Positions 1 through 7,636 are shown, numbered from the stretch's first letter. The stretch: 16,011 bases of DNA from Candidatus Aenigmatarchaeota archaeon (GCA_030634615.1 DAOWAL010000011.1:1-16011), one strand, 5' to 3'. Notes: a model not told the origin generated them from the sequence alone. Numbers and translations: made by a program.

Positions 1-1158
1 ATAACCATTGCGATAGTAATTTTCATTTCGCATTACGTTTACACGCAGGGCGGAGATAGCGGAATATATGAAAATATAGTCGCAGATCAAATACACCAGG
101 TAGAAAAAAGCGTTGAAACTGACTTTGGAAAGGCGATGGTAACATCTGGTAAAAGGGCACTGATATCAGGCGATGATTACGTTGTAATGAATGGACAACC
201 AATGGTCGATGCAATCAGTGGATTAAAGGAACTCATGGAACATGGAACCGTTGAAGGTAATCTCAGTATGCTAATGGTGAACAATACACTTCTAAACTGG
301 ACAAACAAAATAATTTCTGTTCCAACAAATTTTAATGTTAATATAACATTTGAAAATCTTGATGTCACAGAATACGATGCATTCAACCTAAGAGCGTCTT
401 CTACACTAAATGTATCTGTTTCAGATGAACTGGGTATAGGAAGGGTTGATAGAAAGAACATATACTATGAAAAATTAATTCCAATTGAAGGTGCCGAAGA
501 TCCTATTTTTACACTAAAAACTAATGGTGTTGTCACAAGGAGTGTTAAATTGTCTCCATATAATTACCGGGCTAAAAAACTTGTTTCAGGGGGTTCTAAC
601 TCAAGTGGTTCATGTTCAGGTAATGTTACATTGAACAGATCAGATTGCACGTCAAAAATACTTGTATCAGAAAACGTGACTGGATTAAGCTTAGGGTGCT
701 TTTCTGGGTTTATAATAGAAGATTCTACTAACCTGAGTACAGATTCCGATTGTTATGTTACAGGAAATTCATCTGCAGTTGAAATCATATCACAAACAAT
801 AGCAAATACTGGATATGAAAATGTTTACATAGATGACACAACATCTGATGTGTGGCATCTTCCAATACGTAGAGAAATAGACAACAAATATTATTTTTCC
901 GGCCTCGGACCAAATTTCATTAAACGACTTGAAGGAGATATTAGCCCATCTGCAAATGGATTAGAAACATTTGTAAATCTTCCGGAATTCCAAAGTCATG
1001 AAATACCGATAAAGGCAGACGTCATTTCTGTAGCTTATATATATTTCGGAAACCAAGATTATATTGGGTATCCAATAAGAGGCATTCAAAGTTGGTTCCG
1101 TCTGAACAGAACATTCTCAGACAGATACGGTCTAACAGAATTATGCAATGGGTGTTAG
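1..1158 (+). CDS. Membrane-anchored surface protein of a pilus/secretion operon (5' partial)
   Basis: The reading frame is open from base 1, so the gene begins upstream; the first ATG inside the window (136) is not the real start. The visible 385 residues open with a hydrophobic stretch (about residues 1-14, ending in HYVYTQGG) that looks like the end of a single N-terminal membrane helix, followed by a helical segment and a large beta-rich ectodomain. The ectodomain carries many N-x-S/T sequons and six Cys, two of them in the C-terminal CNGC, suggesting an exported, possibly glycosylated and disulfide-bonded protein. A single N-terminal helix followed by an ectodomain is the layout of archaeal pilin-like proteins. 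The gene overlaps or abuts the winged-helix gene and lies directly upstream of a pilus-type ATPase, so I infer a surface subunit or cargo of that machine. No specific family is recognised with certainty; the class III signal peptide, if any, is outside the window. Confidence 0.75.
   Translation: MTIAIVIFISHYVYTQGGDSGIYENIVADQIHQVEKSVETDFGKAMVTSGKRALISGDDYVVMNGQPMVDAISGLKELMEHGTVEGNLSMLMVNNTLLNWTNKIISVPTNFNVNITFENLDVTEYDAFNLRASSTLNVSVSDELGIGRVDRKNIYYEKLIPIEGAEDPIFTLKTNGVVTRSVKLSPYNYRAKKLVSGGSNSSGSCSGNVTLNRSDCTSKILVSENVTGLSLGCFSGFIIEDSTNLSTDSDCYVTGNSSAVEIISQTIANTGYENVYIDDTTSDVWHLPIRREIDNKYYFSGLGPNFIKRLEGDISPSANGLETFVNLPEFQSHEIPIKADVISVAYIYFGNQDYIGYPIRGIQSWFRLNRTFSDRYGLTELCNGC
1151..1154 (+). 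promoter_or_regulatory. Shine-Dalgarno GGTG deciding the start of the winged-helix gene
   Basis: GGTG lies 5 bases before ATG 1160 and inside the last codons of the upstream gene. It favours ATG 1160 over the in-frame ATG 1148, which has no such site. Confidence 0.6.
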
Positions 1159-1159
1159 C

Positions 1160-1816
1160 ATGGCAAACGAAAATTTGACATTGGGAAAGGGGGGAAAGAA
1201 TAAGATTGAGAAGAAAAAAGAAACGAAAAAATCTAAAAAGAAAAACGCAAAGAAAACCATTGTTAAGAAAGACAAAATCACTTCACCTAAAAAAGTAAAA
1301 CTTCATATAGAAACCAATATTGATAGGCTATATGAAATTGTCAGAGATAAAGGATCAATAAAACTCGAAGATGTTGCAAAAAAACTTAAGATTGATGAAG
1401 AAAATATTGAAGATTGGGCAAGGATTTTAGAGGAACATAATCTTGTTATATTGCATTATCCACCAATCGGTGACCCGACAATCATACTTAAAAAATTCAA
1501 AGCTGATACAAAAAATGTTATCAAAAGTGGACCAAAAAGGAAATTGAAATTCAATAAAAAAGCTTTCTTCATAAACATTGCAATAATTATTGGGTTTGTC
1601 GCAGTTGTCGGATTCCTTACTATGAGAGGGATGACAATAAGAATATCAATGAGCCAACTTTATTTAGGTGGAATAGCACTAATTATAATTATAGTAATTG
1701 TTTTAGGAATAGTATTTAGAAAAAGGTGGAGTGTATGGTTAAAAAAACGTCCAAAACCAAAGGTGATGGCCCCAGTAAAGAAATCAGAGCCGAAAAAATT
1801 GAAACAAAAAACTTGA
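1160..1816 (+). CDS. Lys-rich winged-helix protein with two C-terminal membrane helices
   Basis: The 218-residue product starts at ATG 1160 (Shine-Dalgarno GGTG 5 bases upstream; ATG 1148 would add four residues). Residues 1-45 are extremely Lys-rich and probably disordered. Residues about 53-112 look like a winged helix: a helix (RLYEIVRDKGS), a helix-turn-helix (KLEDVAKKLKIDEENIEDWARIL) and a wing (VILHYPPIGDPTIILKK). Two hydrophobic segments follow at about 136-154 and 167-186, and a basic tail. The gene sits between the surface-protein gene and the ATPase gene, overlapping the latter by about 80 bases, so it is part of the same transcript. The role is unknown: either a membrane-tethered regulator of the operon, or a structural adaptor in which the winged helix binds protein (for example the ATPase) rather than DNA. 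The domain call is from pattern only. Confidence 0.75.
   Translation: MANENLTLGKGGKNKIEKKKETKKSKKKNAKKTIVKKDKITSPKKVKLHIETNIDRLYEIVRDKGSIKLEDVAKKLKIDEENIEDWARILEEHNLVILHYPPIGDPTIILKKFKADTKNVIKSGPKRKLKFNKKAFFINIAIIIGFVAVVGFLTMRGMTIRISMSQLYLGGIALIIIIVIVLGIVFRKRWSVWLKKRPKPKVMAPVKKSEPKKLKQKT
1725..1729 (+). promoter_or_regulatory. Shine-Dalgarno GGTGG of the pilus ATPase gene
   Basis: GGTGG, 5 bases before ATG 1735, lies inside the preceding gene. It supports ATG 1735 over the GTG at 1726, which is itself part of the site. Confidence 0.65.
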
Positions 1817-3291
1817 AAGTTTTGGAAGAGTATATAATAGAAGATAATGATGTAAGTGCAAGTATAAAAATATGTAACGATCCAGACGAATACATTCCAA
1901 TTTATGATATCAGCTACCCTAAAATAGAAGAGGCAACAAGGGCTATACTTGATTCTATTCGTGAAAAAATAGTAACAGAACTTGCATTCAATACCAATGA
2001 TATTCTAAATCCAAATGAAAGTTCTGAAGTTAGGGAAAATTTCACAGAAAAAGCAGTAAAACTTCTTTCCGAAGAATTGCCAAATCTAAACAAAAATGAT
2101 GTAAAAATATTGATTGGAATTCTTGCTCAGGAATCACTTGGCCTCGGACCGATAGAATTTATGTTAAAAGATTCTAGTCTTGAAGAAATAGTCATAAACA
2201 GTGCAAATGAACCCATATGGGTATATAGCAGGAAATATGGATGGTTAAAAAGCAGTATAAAACTCATTGACGAAGCAAAAATCTACAACTATTCAGCACA
2301 GATAGGGAGACGCGTTGGAACGCAGATAACAAATCTTAGCCCACTCATGGATGCATACCTAACAACAGGCGACAGGGCAAATGCTACACTCTTCCCAATC
2401 TCATCAAATGGTAATACATTGACTATACGAAAATTTGCAAGAAAACCATGGACAATAACAGATTTCATATTAATGAACACAATATCACCTGAAGTTGCGG
2501 CATTTCTGTGGCTCGCGATACAATTTGAAATGAACATAGTATGTGCTGGCGGAACAGCATCTGGTAAAACATCATTCTTAAATGTATTGACAATGTTCAT
2601 GCCACCAACACAAAGGATTCTGTCAATAGAAGACACAAGAGAAATACAACTTCCACATTTCCTTCACTGGGTACCGCTTACAACAAGACCACCAAACATA
2701 GAAGGAAAGGGTGAAGTAAGCATGCTGGACCTCATGATAAATGCTCTTAGGATGAGACCAGATAAGATGATTGTGGGCGAGATAAGAAGATCAAAGGAAG
2801 CCGAAGTACTGTTTGAAGCCATAAACACAGGTCACTCTGTATACTCAACACTTCACGCAAACACTGCGGAAGAAACTCTGAAAAGGCTCATCAATCCACC
2901 AATAAATATACCTATTTCACTTCTCACATCTCTGCATTTAATAGCGGTAATGCACAGGGATAGAAGAAAAAGGACAAGAAGGGTACTCGAGATAACAGAA
3001 TTAATACCATCAGGTGGATTAGACGACATGAAAATTGAACTAAATAATATTTTCAGGTGGGTACCGTCAAAGGACAAAATAATCGAATGGGGCAAATCTA
3101 ACAGGGTAATGAATGAAATAAAGTTATTCTCAGGAATGGAGGACAAAGACATTCAAAAGAGTCTTGACGAAAAGAAACAAATTCTTGTCTGGATGGCAAA
3201 AAGGAATATGAACGATATAGATAAAGTTGGTAGAGTAATATCCGATTATTATAAAGACCCTGAAAGGATTTTAAAATTAGTTAGAAGATAA
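1735..3291 (+). CDS. Type II/IV secretion (TadA/FlaI/VirB11-like) pilus assembly ATPase
   Basis: A 518-residue hexameric-type secretion ATPase expected to act at the cytoplasmic face of the membrane, powering pilin polymerisation or secretion with FlaJ/TadC-type platform proteins. After a basic tail (1-30) comes an N-terminal domain of about 215 residues, then the RecA-like core: Walker A GGTASGKTS (residues 272-280, Lys278), Asp box IEDTREI (298-304), Walker B region DKMIVGEIR (343-351) and His box STLHANT (371-377). All catalytic motifs are intact. The length is typical of archaeal FlaI/TadA proteins. It ends one base from the convergent DUF655 gene. No platform gene follows directly; the two candidates are at 7672-9403. 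The motifs cannot separate an archaellum motor from an adhesive pilus ATPase, but no archaellin-type operon is visible, so a pilus role is more likely. Confidence 0.95.
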   Translation: MVKKTSKTKGDGPSKEIRAEKIETKNLKVLEEYIIEDNDVSASIKICNDPDEYIPIYDISYPKIEEATRAILDSIREKIVTELAFNTNDILNPNESSEVRENFTEKAVKLLSEELPNLNKNDVKILIGILAQESLGLGPIEFMLKDSSLEEIVINSANEPIWVYSRKYGWLKSSIKLIDEAKIYNYSAQIGRRVGTQITNLSPLMDAYLTTGDRANATLFPISSNGNTLTIRKFARKPWTITDFILMNTISPEVAAFLWLAIQFEMNIVCAGGTASGKTSFLNVLTMFMPPTQRILSIEDTREIQLPHFLHWVPLTTRPPNIEGKGEVSMLDLMINALRMRPDKMIVGEIRRSKEAEVLFEAINTGHSVYSTLHANTAEETLKRLINPPINIPISLLTSLHLIAVMHRDRRKRTRRVLEITELIPSGGLDDMKIELNNIFRWVPSKDKIIEWGKSNRVMNEIKLFSGMEDKDIQKSLDEKKQILVWMAKRNMNDIDKVGRVISDYYKDPERILKLVRR

Positions 3292-3292
3292 A

Positions 3293-3865
3293 TTAAAATC
3301 TCTGGTTTTTCTCAAACTTAGGTACAAATATTCTGTATTTATCTTTATCATCTAGTTCTTCCATTATTCTTCTTATTATCATTTTTTCAGGATCAGGTAG
3401 CATTGTAACTCTTTTTTTGAGATCTTCAAAGCCTTCAAAAGGTTTTTCTTTCCTTTCAGAAAGTATTGCCCACAAGTGTCTTTTACCAATACCTGGCAAT
3501 AGCTCTAATTGATGTAATCGTGTTGTTATGGGGCCTGCCCTGTTGAAAAAATCCAGGAATTTTTTAGGAGTTTTCCCTACCACATCTTCAATTATGTCAA
3601 TAAGTTCATCTTTTGCAGCACTTGTCAAATCCTTCATGTCAATTCTTCTTTTTATGAATTTTACTTCATCTCTTTTTCCGTCACCTATGTAAACATGCTG
3701 ACCGACCTTGAGATGTACACCGTCTCTGACTATTACTTCAAGTAATGAAAAGTATTCGATCCCGATTACCTGAGATACAGGTTGGGACACACGCATACCA
3801 TAATAACCATGCGGAAGATAGTCTAAAACTATTCCATTCTCATCTTTTTTAAGTGGCTTTTTCAT
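3293..3865 (-). CDS. DUF655 family RNA/DNA-binding protein
   Basis: A 190-residue protein matching the archaeal DUF655 family: N-terminal IVLDYLPHGYYG motif, an S1/OB-like beta segment (about 25-75, with GQHVYIGDG) and a helix-hairpin-helix segment LELLPGIGKRHLWAIL (about 120-135). Family members are thought to bind nucleic acid; the biochemical role is not established. The gene follows Rpo4 and L21e, the usual archaeal neighbourhood, in which ksgA often comes next; here the strand switches instead to a convergent pilus ATPase gene. I choose ATG 3865. An in-frame TTG at 3874 would fit a leaderless transcript from the TATA box at 3898-3907 slightly better and would add three residues (MVS). 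It has its own promoter although it lies at the end of a same-strand gene run. Confidence 0.9.
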   Translation of the reverse strand: MKKPLKKDENGIVLDYLPHGYYGMRVSQPVSQVIGIEYFSLLEVIVRDGVHLKVGQHVYIGDGKRDEVKFIKRRIDMKDLTSAAKDELIDIIEDVVGKTPKKFLDFFNRAGPITTRLHQLELLPGIGKRHLWAILSERKEKPFEGFEDLKKRVTMLPDPEKMIIRRIMEELDDKDKYRIFVPKFEKNQRF

Positions 3866-3897
3866 ACTAACCAACCTTGTTTATATTAAAGAAACCG

Positions 3898-3907
3898 TAT
3901 TTATAAA
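3898..3907 (-). promoter_or_regulatory. TATA box in the rpo4-DUF655 gap
   Basis: On the - strand this reads TTTATAAATA, a near-ideal archaeal TATA box, in the 36-45-base gap between rpo4 and the DUF655 gene. Its centre predicts initiation near 3875, giving a leader of about 10 bases to ATG 3865 or none to TTG 3874. It implies that DUF655 can be expressed independently of the upstream ribosomal genes. Confidence 0.65.
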
Positions 3908-3910
3908 CAG

Positions 3911-4237
3911 CTATTTGTTGTCCTTTACTATTTTCACAATCTTTTTGCTGTCGTCTTCTGATAACACTATTCTGTCATTCGAAAACAGTGTTCTCAGTTC
4001 ATCAAGATTTTCCGGCAAGAAATTCAGAATACCTACAATGTGCCTTTCTTTAAGATTCTCCATTGTACCAAGTTCCTCAATTATTTTCTTTGATTTGGTT
4101 TCCGGAAGTTTACAGAATTTCCTTAGGTGGTCAAGAGCGTTTTTCTGTTCATAAACAAGTTCTTTGTTTTTTTCCTTGTCAGATAGAATCTTTTTGGCCT
4201 CTGACCAACTTATAACTTTCTCATTTTTAATATCCAT
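3911..4237 (-). CDS. rpo4: DNA-directed RNA polymerase subunit Rpo4 (RpoF)
   Basis: The 108-residue product matches archaeal Rpo4/RpoF, which pairs with Rpo7 to form the stalk of RNA polymerase and contributes to open-complex stability and nascent RNA binding. Recognisable features are an N-terminal segment ISWSEAKKIL, a central helix with YEQKNALDHLRKFCKL, and the HRDC-like C-terminal part with ILNFLPENLDELRTLF. Length is normal for the family. The start ATG 4237 is supported by GGTGG about 5 bases upstream, overlapping the stop codon region of rpl21e; the gap between the two genes is 8 bases. It is therefore translated from the pus10-rpl21e-rpo4 transcript. Confidence 0.92.
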   Translation of the reverse strand: MDIKNEKVISWSEAKKILSDKEKNKELVYEQKNALDHLRKFCKLPETKSKKIIEELGTMENLKERHIVGILNFLPENLDELRTLFSNDRIVLSEDDSKKIVKIVKDNK

Positions 4238-4245
4238 ACAACCAC

Positions 4246-4533
4246 CTACTTTTTCAAGACCAAATGTTCTGGTCTTGATATAATTTCTTTTTTGCTGTTG
4301 CCTATTGCAACTTCAAGTATGTACGCATCTCCTCTTTTGCCTTTGACAATACCAATTTTACCCTTGAATTTTGGGAATGGCATACCATTGTGAGAAGACG
4401 GATTAAGCTTTATTACAACTTTATCATCTATTTTGAATTCTGTAATGTAAGGAGTAACCTTAAACTTATGTTTAACACCAGCTTTCAATTTCCTTCTTGT
4501 TCCTCTTCTGAGACCGCTACTTGATCTTACCAT
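4246..4533 (-). CDS. rpl21e: Large ribosomal subunit protein L21e (eL21)
   Basis: The 95-residue sequence is a full-length archaeal L21e: N-terminal basic SSGLRRGTRRKL, an SH3-like core with VTPYITEFKIDDKVVIKLNPSSHNGMP spread over residues 26-53, and the FKGKIGIVKGKRGDAYILE strand pair. It is a structural protein of the 50S subunit. The start ATG 4533 has a GAGGA-type Shine-Dalgarno about 7 bases upstream, inside the end of pus10. The gap to pus10 is only 4 bases and contains a second stop (TGA followed by TAA), the TAA overlapping the ATG. Co-transcribed with pus10 and rpo4. Confidence 0.96.
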   Translation of the reverse strand: MVRSSSGLRRGTRRKLKAGVKHKFKVTPYITEFKIDDKVVIKLNPSSHNGMPFPKFKGKIGIVKGKRGDAYILEVAIGNSKKEIISRPEHLVLKK

Positions 4534-4537
4534 ATTA

Positions 4538-5707
4538 TCATTCCTCTAGACCTATAAGGTCAAATTCTTTTATTTTTGCACGATTTCCCAACACTTTTCC
4601 AAGCGAAGGAACTGTTCGTCCAAAATCACCGGAAATTAGTTCATTTACGAACATCCCGGATTCTGTTGTTATTTCGAATCGGTACCTTATATTATTAATC
4701 CTTTTCCATTTTATGCTTTTAACCTTTTTATTCTTTGCCCTTTCCGTTTTTGAAGATAAAAGTCTGCTCGGAGTTCGTTGTTTTACATTTCCTACTAATT
4801 TCTTTACATTTTCAGGAGATTTTAAAGGCTCTTCGAAATCCACAACTATGCTGTAAACTTTGTAAGGCATTTTAGACTTAAGAACTGCAATTTCACCTTT
4901 TTTTGTAATTCTGAGATTATTCACCTTGACTTTTGCACCTTTATTTATTTGTTTTTTGATTTCCACAAGATCCAGTTTTCTTTTGATTGGTCCCTTAAGT
5001 TCAAGAACAAATGGCCTCCATACAAGACATCTGGCATCCTTGTCCTCTCTACCAAGGGCGTGAAGAGTGTGTTCTTTTGCTTTTGTTTTTGCAATAAATG
5101 GTTTTGCTATTATATCTTGAACAGCCTTACCATGTCGTTTTGAGCTGGTCTGAGGCAAGCCGCGCACGTATTTTTTGTATTCACCGTGCACAAAAATTGA
5201 ATTTGGGAATATCTCAAGTTTTTTGGTTGACATATCGAATATTATGAGCACATCTGGTCTGTTATGTTCAACTTTTTTACCTTTTTTACTGAGTACAATT
5301 TTTGTAATTTCTCTTCCCATCTCGGTTTTTATTGATTCCGAATATTTCATGCCAACGTTTTCCCATAGTGTTTCTTCGTTTATCACAAGCGGATCGTTCA
5401 TTTTTATTCCGACTAAAAAAGTCTCAAAATCTATTTTTTTCACAGAATCCAAAACGTCTTTTGAAATTTTAGGCAAATCTGAAAATACGTTAAGGCACAC
5501 TGCACATTTCTGATTCTCACTGTCTTTAAAATTGGACTCATCCGCTTCTGTTTTATTTGATTGGTGGGCAATTGTCACAAATTCTCTGATTATTTTACCT
5601 TTTTCTTCATTTGTTTTATCAGAAACAAGCTTAGCGAATTGTCTTCCAAGGCAATGGTCACATATATACCCCGTTTCAAGAATCTTTGCAGCTGTGTCAA
5701 ATAACAT
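4538..5707 (-). CDS. pus10: tRNA pseudouridine synthase Pus10
   Basis: A 389-residue Pus10, which in archaea makes pseudouridine at tRNA positions 54 and 55. The N-terminal part carries a putative zinc site of two CxxC pairs (Cys16/19 and Cys68/71) flanking a helical stretch, followed by a THUMP-like region. The catalytic domain shows the family motifs RGLPQT (182-187) and GREDKDAR (219-226, expected to hold the catalytic Asp) followed by WRPFVLELKGP. The C-terminal part ends with TTESGMFVNELISGDFGRTVPSL, the usual Pus10 ending. The length is at the compact end for archaea. It heads the conserved pus10-rpl21e-rpo4-DUF655 block. The start ATG 5707 is 13 bases after the tatD stop; no strong Shine-Dalgarno is seen, so either weak re-initiation or an AT-rich promoter in the end of tatD drives it. 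Confidence 0.94.
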   Translation of the reverse strand: MLFDTAAKILETGYICDHCLGRQFAKLVSDKTNEEKGKIIREFVTIAHQSNKTEADESNFKDSENQKCAVCLNVFSDLPKISKDVLDSVKKIDFETFLVGIKMNDPLVINEETLWENVGMKYSESIKTEMGREITKIVLSKKGKKVEHNRPDVLIIFDMSTKKLEIFPNSIFVHGEYKKYVRGLPQTSSKRHGKAVQDIIAKPFIAKTKAKEHTLHALGREDKDARCLVWRPFVLELKGPIKRKLDLVEIKKQINKGAKVKVNNLRITKKGEIAVLKSKMPYKVYSIVVDFEEPLKSPENVKKLVGNVKQRTPSRLLSSKTERAKNKKVKSIKWKRINNIRYRFEITTESGMFVNELISGDFGRTVPSLGKVLGNRAKIKEFDLIGLEE

Positions 5708-5720
5708 AATAGATTTATCT

Positions 5721-6476
5721 CTACACTATTTTTAAATTAAATATATTGACCGCGTTTTTTTCTGCACTATGTAACACGTCTTCTGTTTGGATGTTCTTTA
5801 TTTTTGCTATCTTTGCTGCGGATATTCTTATGTTCCATGGATAGTTTCTTGTATCTTTGTCTTTTTCAGGAGAAAGGAAAGGGGAATCTGTTTCTAAAAG
5901 CATTTGTTCCAGTGGAACGTCTTTTGCAACCTTTCTTATGTTTTTAGAAAAAAGTACCATGGTAGATAATGAAATGTAAAACCCCTCTGAAATTATTTCA
6001 TTTGCTAAGGCACGCTTTCCGGAAAAACAGTGAAAAACAACAGGAATGTCGAGTCCTTTAACCATTTCAAAACATTCCCTCTCAGCATCCCATGAATGGA
6101 TCACAAGTGGTTTTTTTATTTGTTTTGCAAGATCGATAAATTGATAAAATACCTCTTTTTGTTTCTTATGCTTCTCAGGGTTTTTTTCCCAGTGATAGTC
6201 AAGTCCAACTTCACCTACAGCAACTATTTTATCCGCGTTTTTGCGTATGAGTTCCATTATCTTTTCTGGATCGACTCCACCCTCGATTGGATGAAAACCA
6301 AGTGACGGGAAAAGAAATCCAGGATATCTTTTGCACAATTCAAGAGCTTTAACACCCTCATCGTATCTAGCACTTCCGACAATTACAGCAGAAAGTTCTT
6401 TTTTGCATCTTGCTATGATATCGTCAATATCCTTGTCATAGTCCTTCCAGCACATGTGAGCATGTATGTCTATCAT
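5721..6476 (-). CDS. tatD: TatD family metal-dependent hydrolase/DNase
   Basis: A 251-residue TIM-barrel hydrolase of the TatD family, usually a two-metal 3'-5' exonuclease or DNase acting in DNA repair or turnover. Metal ligands are all present: HAH near the N-terminus (His5, His7), GEVGLDYHW (Glu89), VIHSW (His127), FHCFSG (His149) and ETDSPFL (Asp197). I start at ATG 6476 because GGTGAG lies a few bases upstream and the protein then begins MIDIHAHM, as family members do; the longer frame to 6503 would run into the protease gene. The start is one base from the end of the upstream S16 protease gene, so the two are translationally linked. The substrate cannot be deduced from sequence. Confidence 0.93.
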   Translation of the reverse strand: MIDIHAHMCWKDYDKDIDDIIARCKKELSAVIVGSARYDEGVKALELCKRYPGFLFPSLGFHPIEGGVDPEKIMELIRKNADKIVAVGEVGLDYHWEKNPEKHKKQKEVFYQFIDLAKQIKKPLVIHSWDAERECFEMVKGLDIPVVFHCFSGKRALANEIISEGFYISLSTMVLFSKNIRKVAKDVPLEQMLLETDSPFLSPEKDKDTRNYPWNIRISAAKIAKIKNIQTEDVLHSAEKNAVNIFNLKIV

Positions 6477-6477
6477 T

Positions 6478-7293
6478 TTACTCACCAATAGAAAAATATT
6501 CAAGAGCTTCTTTTATAGTTTCAACTTCCACTATTTCCAAACCAGTTTCCTCTGCAATATCAATTTTTTGAGGGACTTTTTCTGTTGTACATATCTGCGA
6601 TGAACCGATATCTTCACAATATCTATTTGTCTTATATGTTATTTCCTCGGATTGCATAAGAGGTACGAGAAGTATTTTTCCGCCAATGTCTTTTGCAGCA
6701 ATTGCTTTTGGAAGTATTTGACTAACTGGTCCAATAGTACCATCATGGTTAACAGCACCACTTATCATAATTTTTGGATCGAGTTTTTTGTCTGTCAATG
6801 CTGCAATTGTAGCAATGGCAAGTGCTGCTCCGGCTGATGGTCCCTCAACAGAAGTTGCATTGGTTTCTATTGTGTATATTATATCGTATTTAGAAGTGTC
6901 AATTCCTGTTATATCTGATGCAACCTTACTTGAAGTACGTATTGAATTTTGGGTATCAGTCCAGAAAAGAAGTTTGTCTATATTTGCCAAAATTCTTCCA
7001 TTACCGGGAATTACCTGAACTGTGAGAACAGTTGTAATTCCATTCTCTTCTTCATCAACTGCCGGGATTGTTATCGATGCATAAGATGCGTTTGGATGTG
7101 ATATGTTTATGGCACCATATGGAATATATGTTATGACACTTGATGCTCGTGTTTCGTTCTGATATATCACAGTTGTTTCATTAAAACTACCTAAAAAGTA
7201 CCCGGCAACAAATGAAATAACTATGAAAATTAAAGCGCTCGCTATACCTATTTTTCTCTTGTTTCTCTCATGCGGTTTACGATATTTGTACAC
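6478..7293 (-). CDS. Membrane-anchored Lon-like (S16) serine protease lacking an AAA+ domain
   Basis: A 271-residue protein with a basic N-terminus, one membrane helix (about residues 17-37, IGIASALIFIVISFVAGYF) and a Lon-type proteolytic domain. The Ser-Lys dyad is present: EGPSAG (Ser153) and GPVSQILPKAIAA (Lys196), 43 residues apart as in bacterial Lon. There is no ATPase domain. This resembles the archaeal stand-alone S16-like predicted protease group (COG1750), here in a short version. The charge pattern, sequons and Cys suggest that the catalytic domain lies outside the membrane. I start at GTG 7293, supported by GAGGGTG 5 bases upstream; the longer frame to 7359 would overlap the 5' end of the SRP RNA gene. 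First gene of the leftward run and one base from tatD. Likely role: quality control or processing of exported proteins (inference). Confidence 0.87.
   Translation of the reverse strand: MYKYRKPHERNKRKIGIASALIFIVISFVAGYFLGSFNETTVIYQNETRASSVITYIPYGAINISHPNASYASITIPAVDEEENGITTVLTVQVIPGNGRILANIDKLLFWTDTQNSIRTSSKVASDITGIDTSKYDIIYTIETNATSVEGPSAGAALAIATIAALTDKKLDPKIMISGAVNHDGTIGPVSQILPKAIAAKDIGGKILLVPLMQSEEITYKTNRYCEDIGSSQICTTEKVPQKIDIAEETGLEIVEVETIKEALEYFSIGE
6481..6486 (-). promoter_or_regulatory. Shine-Dalgarno GGTGAG of tatD
   Basis: GGTGAG on the - strand sits inside the last codons of the S16 protease gene, 4 bases before ATG 6476. It fixes the tatD start. Confidence 0.75.
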
Positions 7294-7298
7294 AGAAA

Positions 7299-7305
7299 CA
7301 CCCTC
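7299..7305 (-). promoter_or_regulatory. Shine-Dalgarno GAGGGTG deciding the S16 protease start
   Basis: On the - strand GAGGGTG precedes GTG 7293 by 5 bases, which places the start there and keeps the coding sequence out of the SRP RNA gene. Confidence 0.65.
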
Positions 7306-7310
7306 TATTA

Positions 7311-7318
7311 ATTTAAAT
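7311..7318. promoter_or_regulatory. Palindromic TATA-like element between SRP RNA and S16 protease genes
   Basis: ATTTAAAT is a perfect palindrome in the 43-base gap between the divergent SRP RNA and protease genes. Its centre is about 22 bases before the SRP RNA 5' end, acceptable for an archaeal TATA box on the + strand. The same distance to the protease GTG is too short for a leader with a Shine-Dalgarno, so use in the leftward direction is less certain. Confidence 0.5.
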
Positions 7319-7336
7319 ATACAGTTTAGGATTATT

Positions 7337-7626
7337 AAGTGCAGGAAGCCTCCATTCACGGGGTTAGGCCTACCGTACCTTCGGGTGGCAAATGGTCTTC
7401 ATGGTCGATTGTAGTTTACGGGTGGCTTTACGTTTGGCTGTAAGCCTAATTTGCCAACTGCGAAGCCTTGTCCTGCAGGATTGTTTACGTGGCGAACCGG
7501 GTCAGGGTCGGAAGACAGCATCCCTAAACTATGTTAATAATGCTTGCAGGATAGCAGGGTGGAGAAGGTGAATTGGATAACTCGCAGTTTTTCGTATTGT
7601 CTACCGTTAACATGCTTCCTGCACTT
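7337..7626 (+). ncRNA. Archaeal signal recognition particle (7S/SRP) RNA
   Basis: The ends are defined by a perfect 13-base pairing (7337-7349 with 7614-7626) forming the closing helix typical of archaeal SRP RNA. The helix 8 core that binds SRP54 is at about 7491-7533: GCGAACCGGGTCAGG, a GTC-GGAA-GAC hairpin, then AGCA and TCCC, preserving the GGAA tetraloop and the CAGG/AGCA symmetric loop. The 5' region with short hairpins and TGTAG (7409-7413) is consistent with the Alu domain U-turn. The length of about 290 bases is normal for archaea. The transcript works with SRP54 and SRP19 in co-translational targeting of membrane proteins. It is followed by an AT-rich stretch that probably ends transcription. 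Exact ends may differ by a few bases. Confidence 0.93.
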
Positions 7627-7636
7627 CTTATAATTA

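Noticed and set aside
6478..7359. Longer S16 protease reading frame beginning at 7359
   Set aside because: The extra N-terminal residues overlap the 5' strand of the SRP RNA closing helix and have no Shine-Dalgarno; GTG 7293 with GAGGGTG is better.
7447..7560. Repeated TCCTGCAGGA / TTGCAGGA-like words as a repeat element
   Set aside because: They lie within the SRP RNA and are explained by its internal base pairing.
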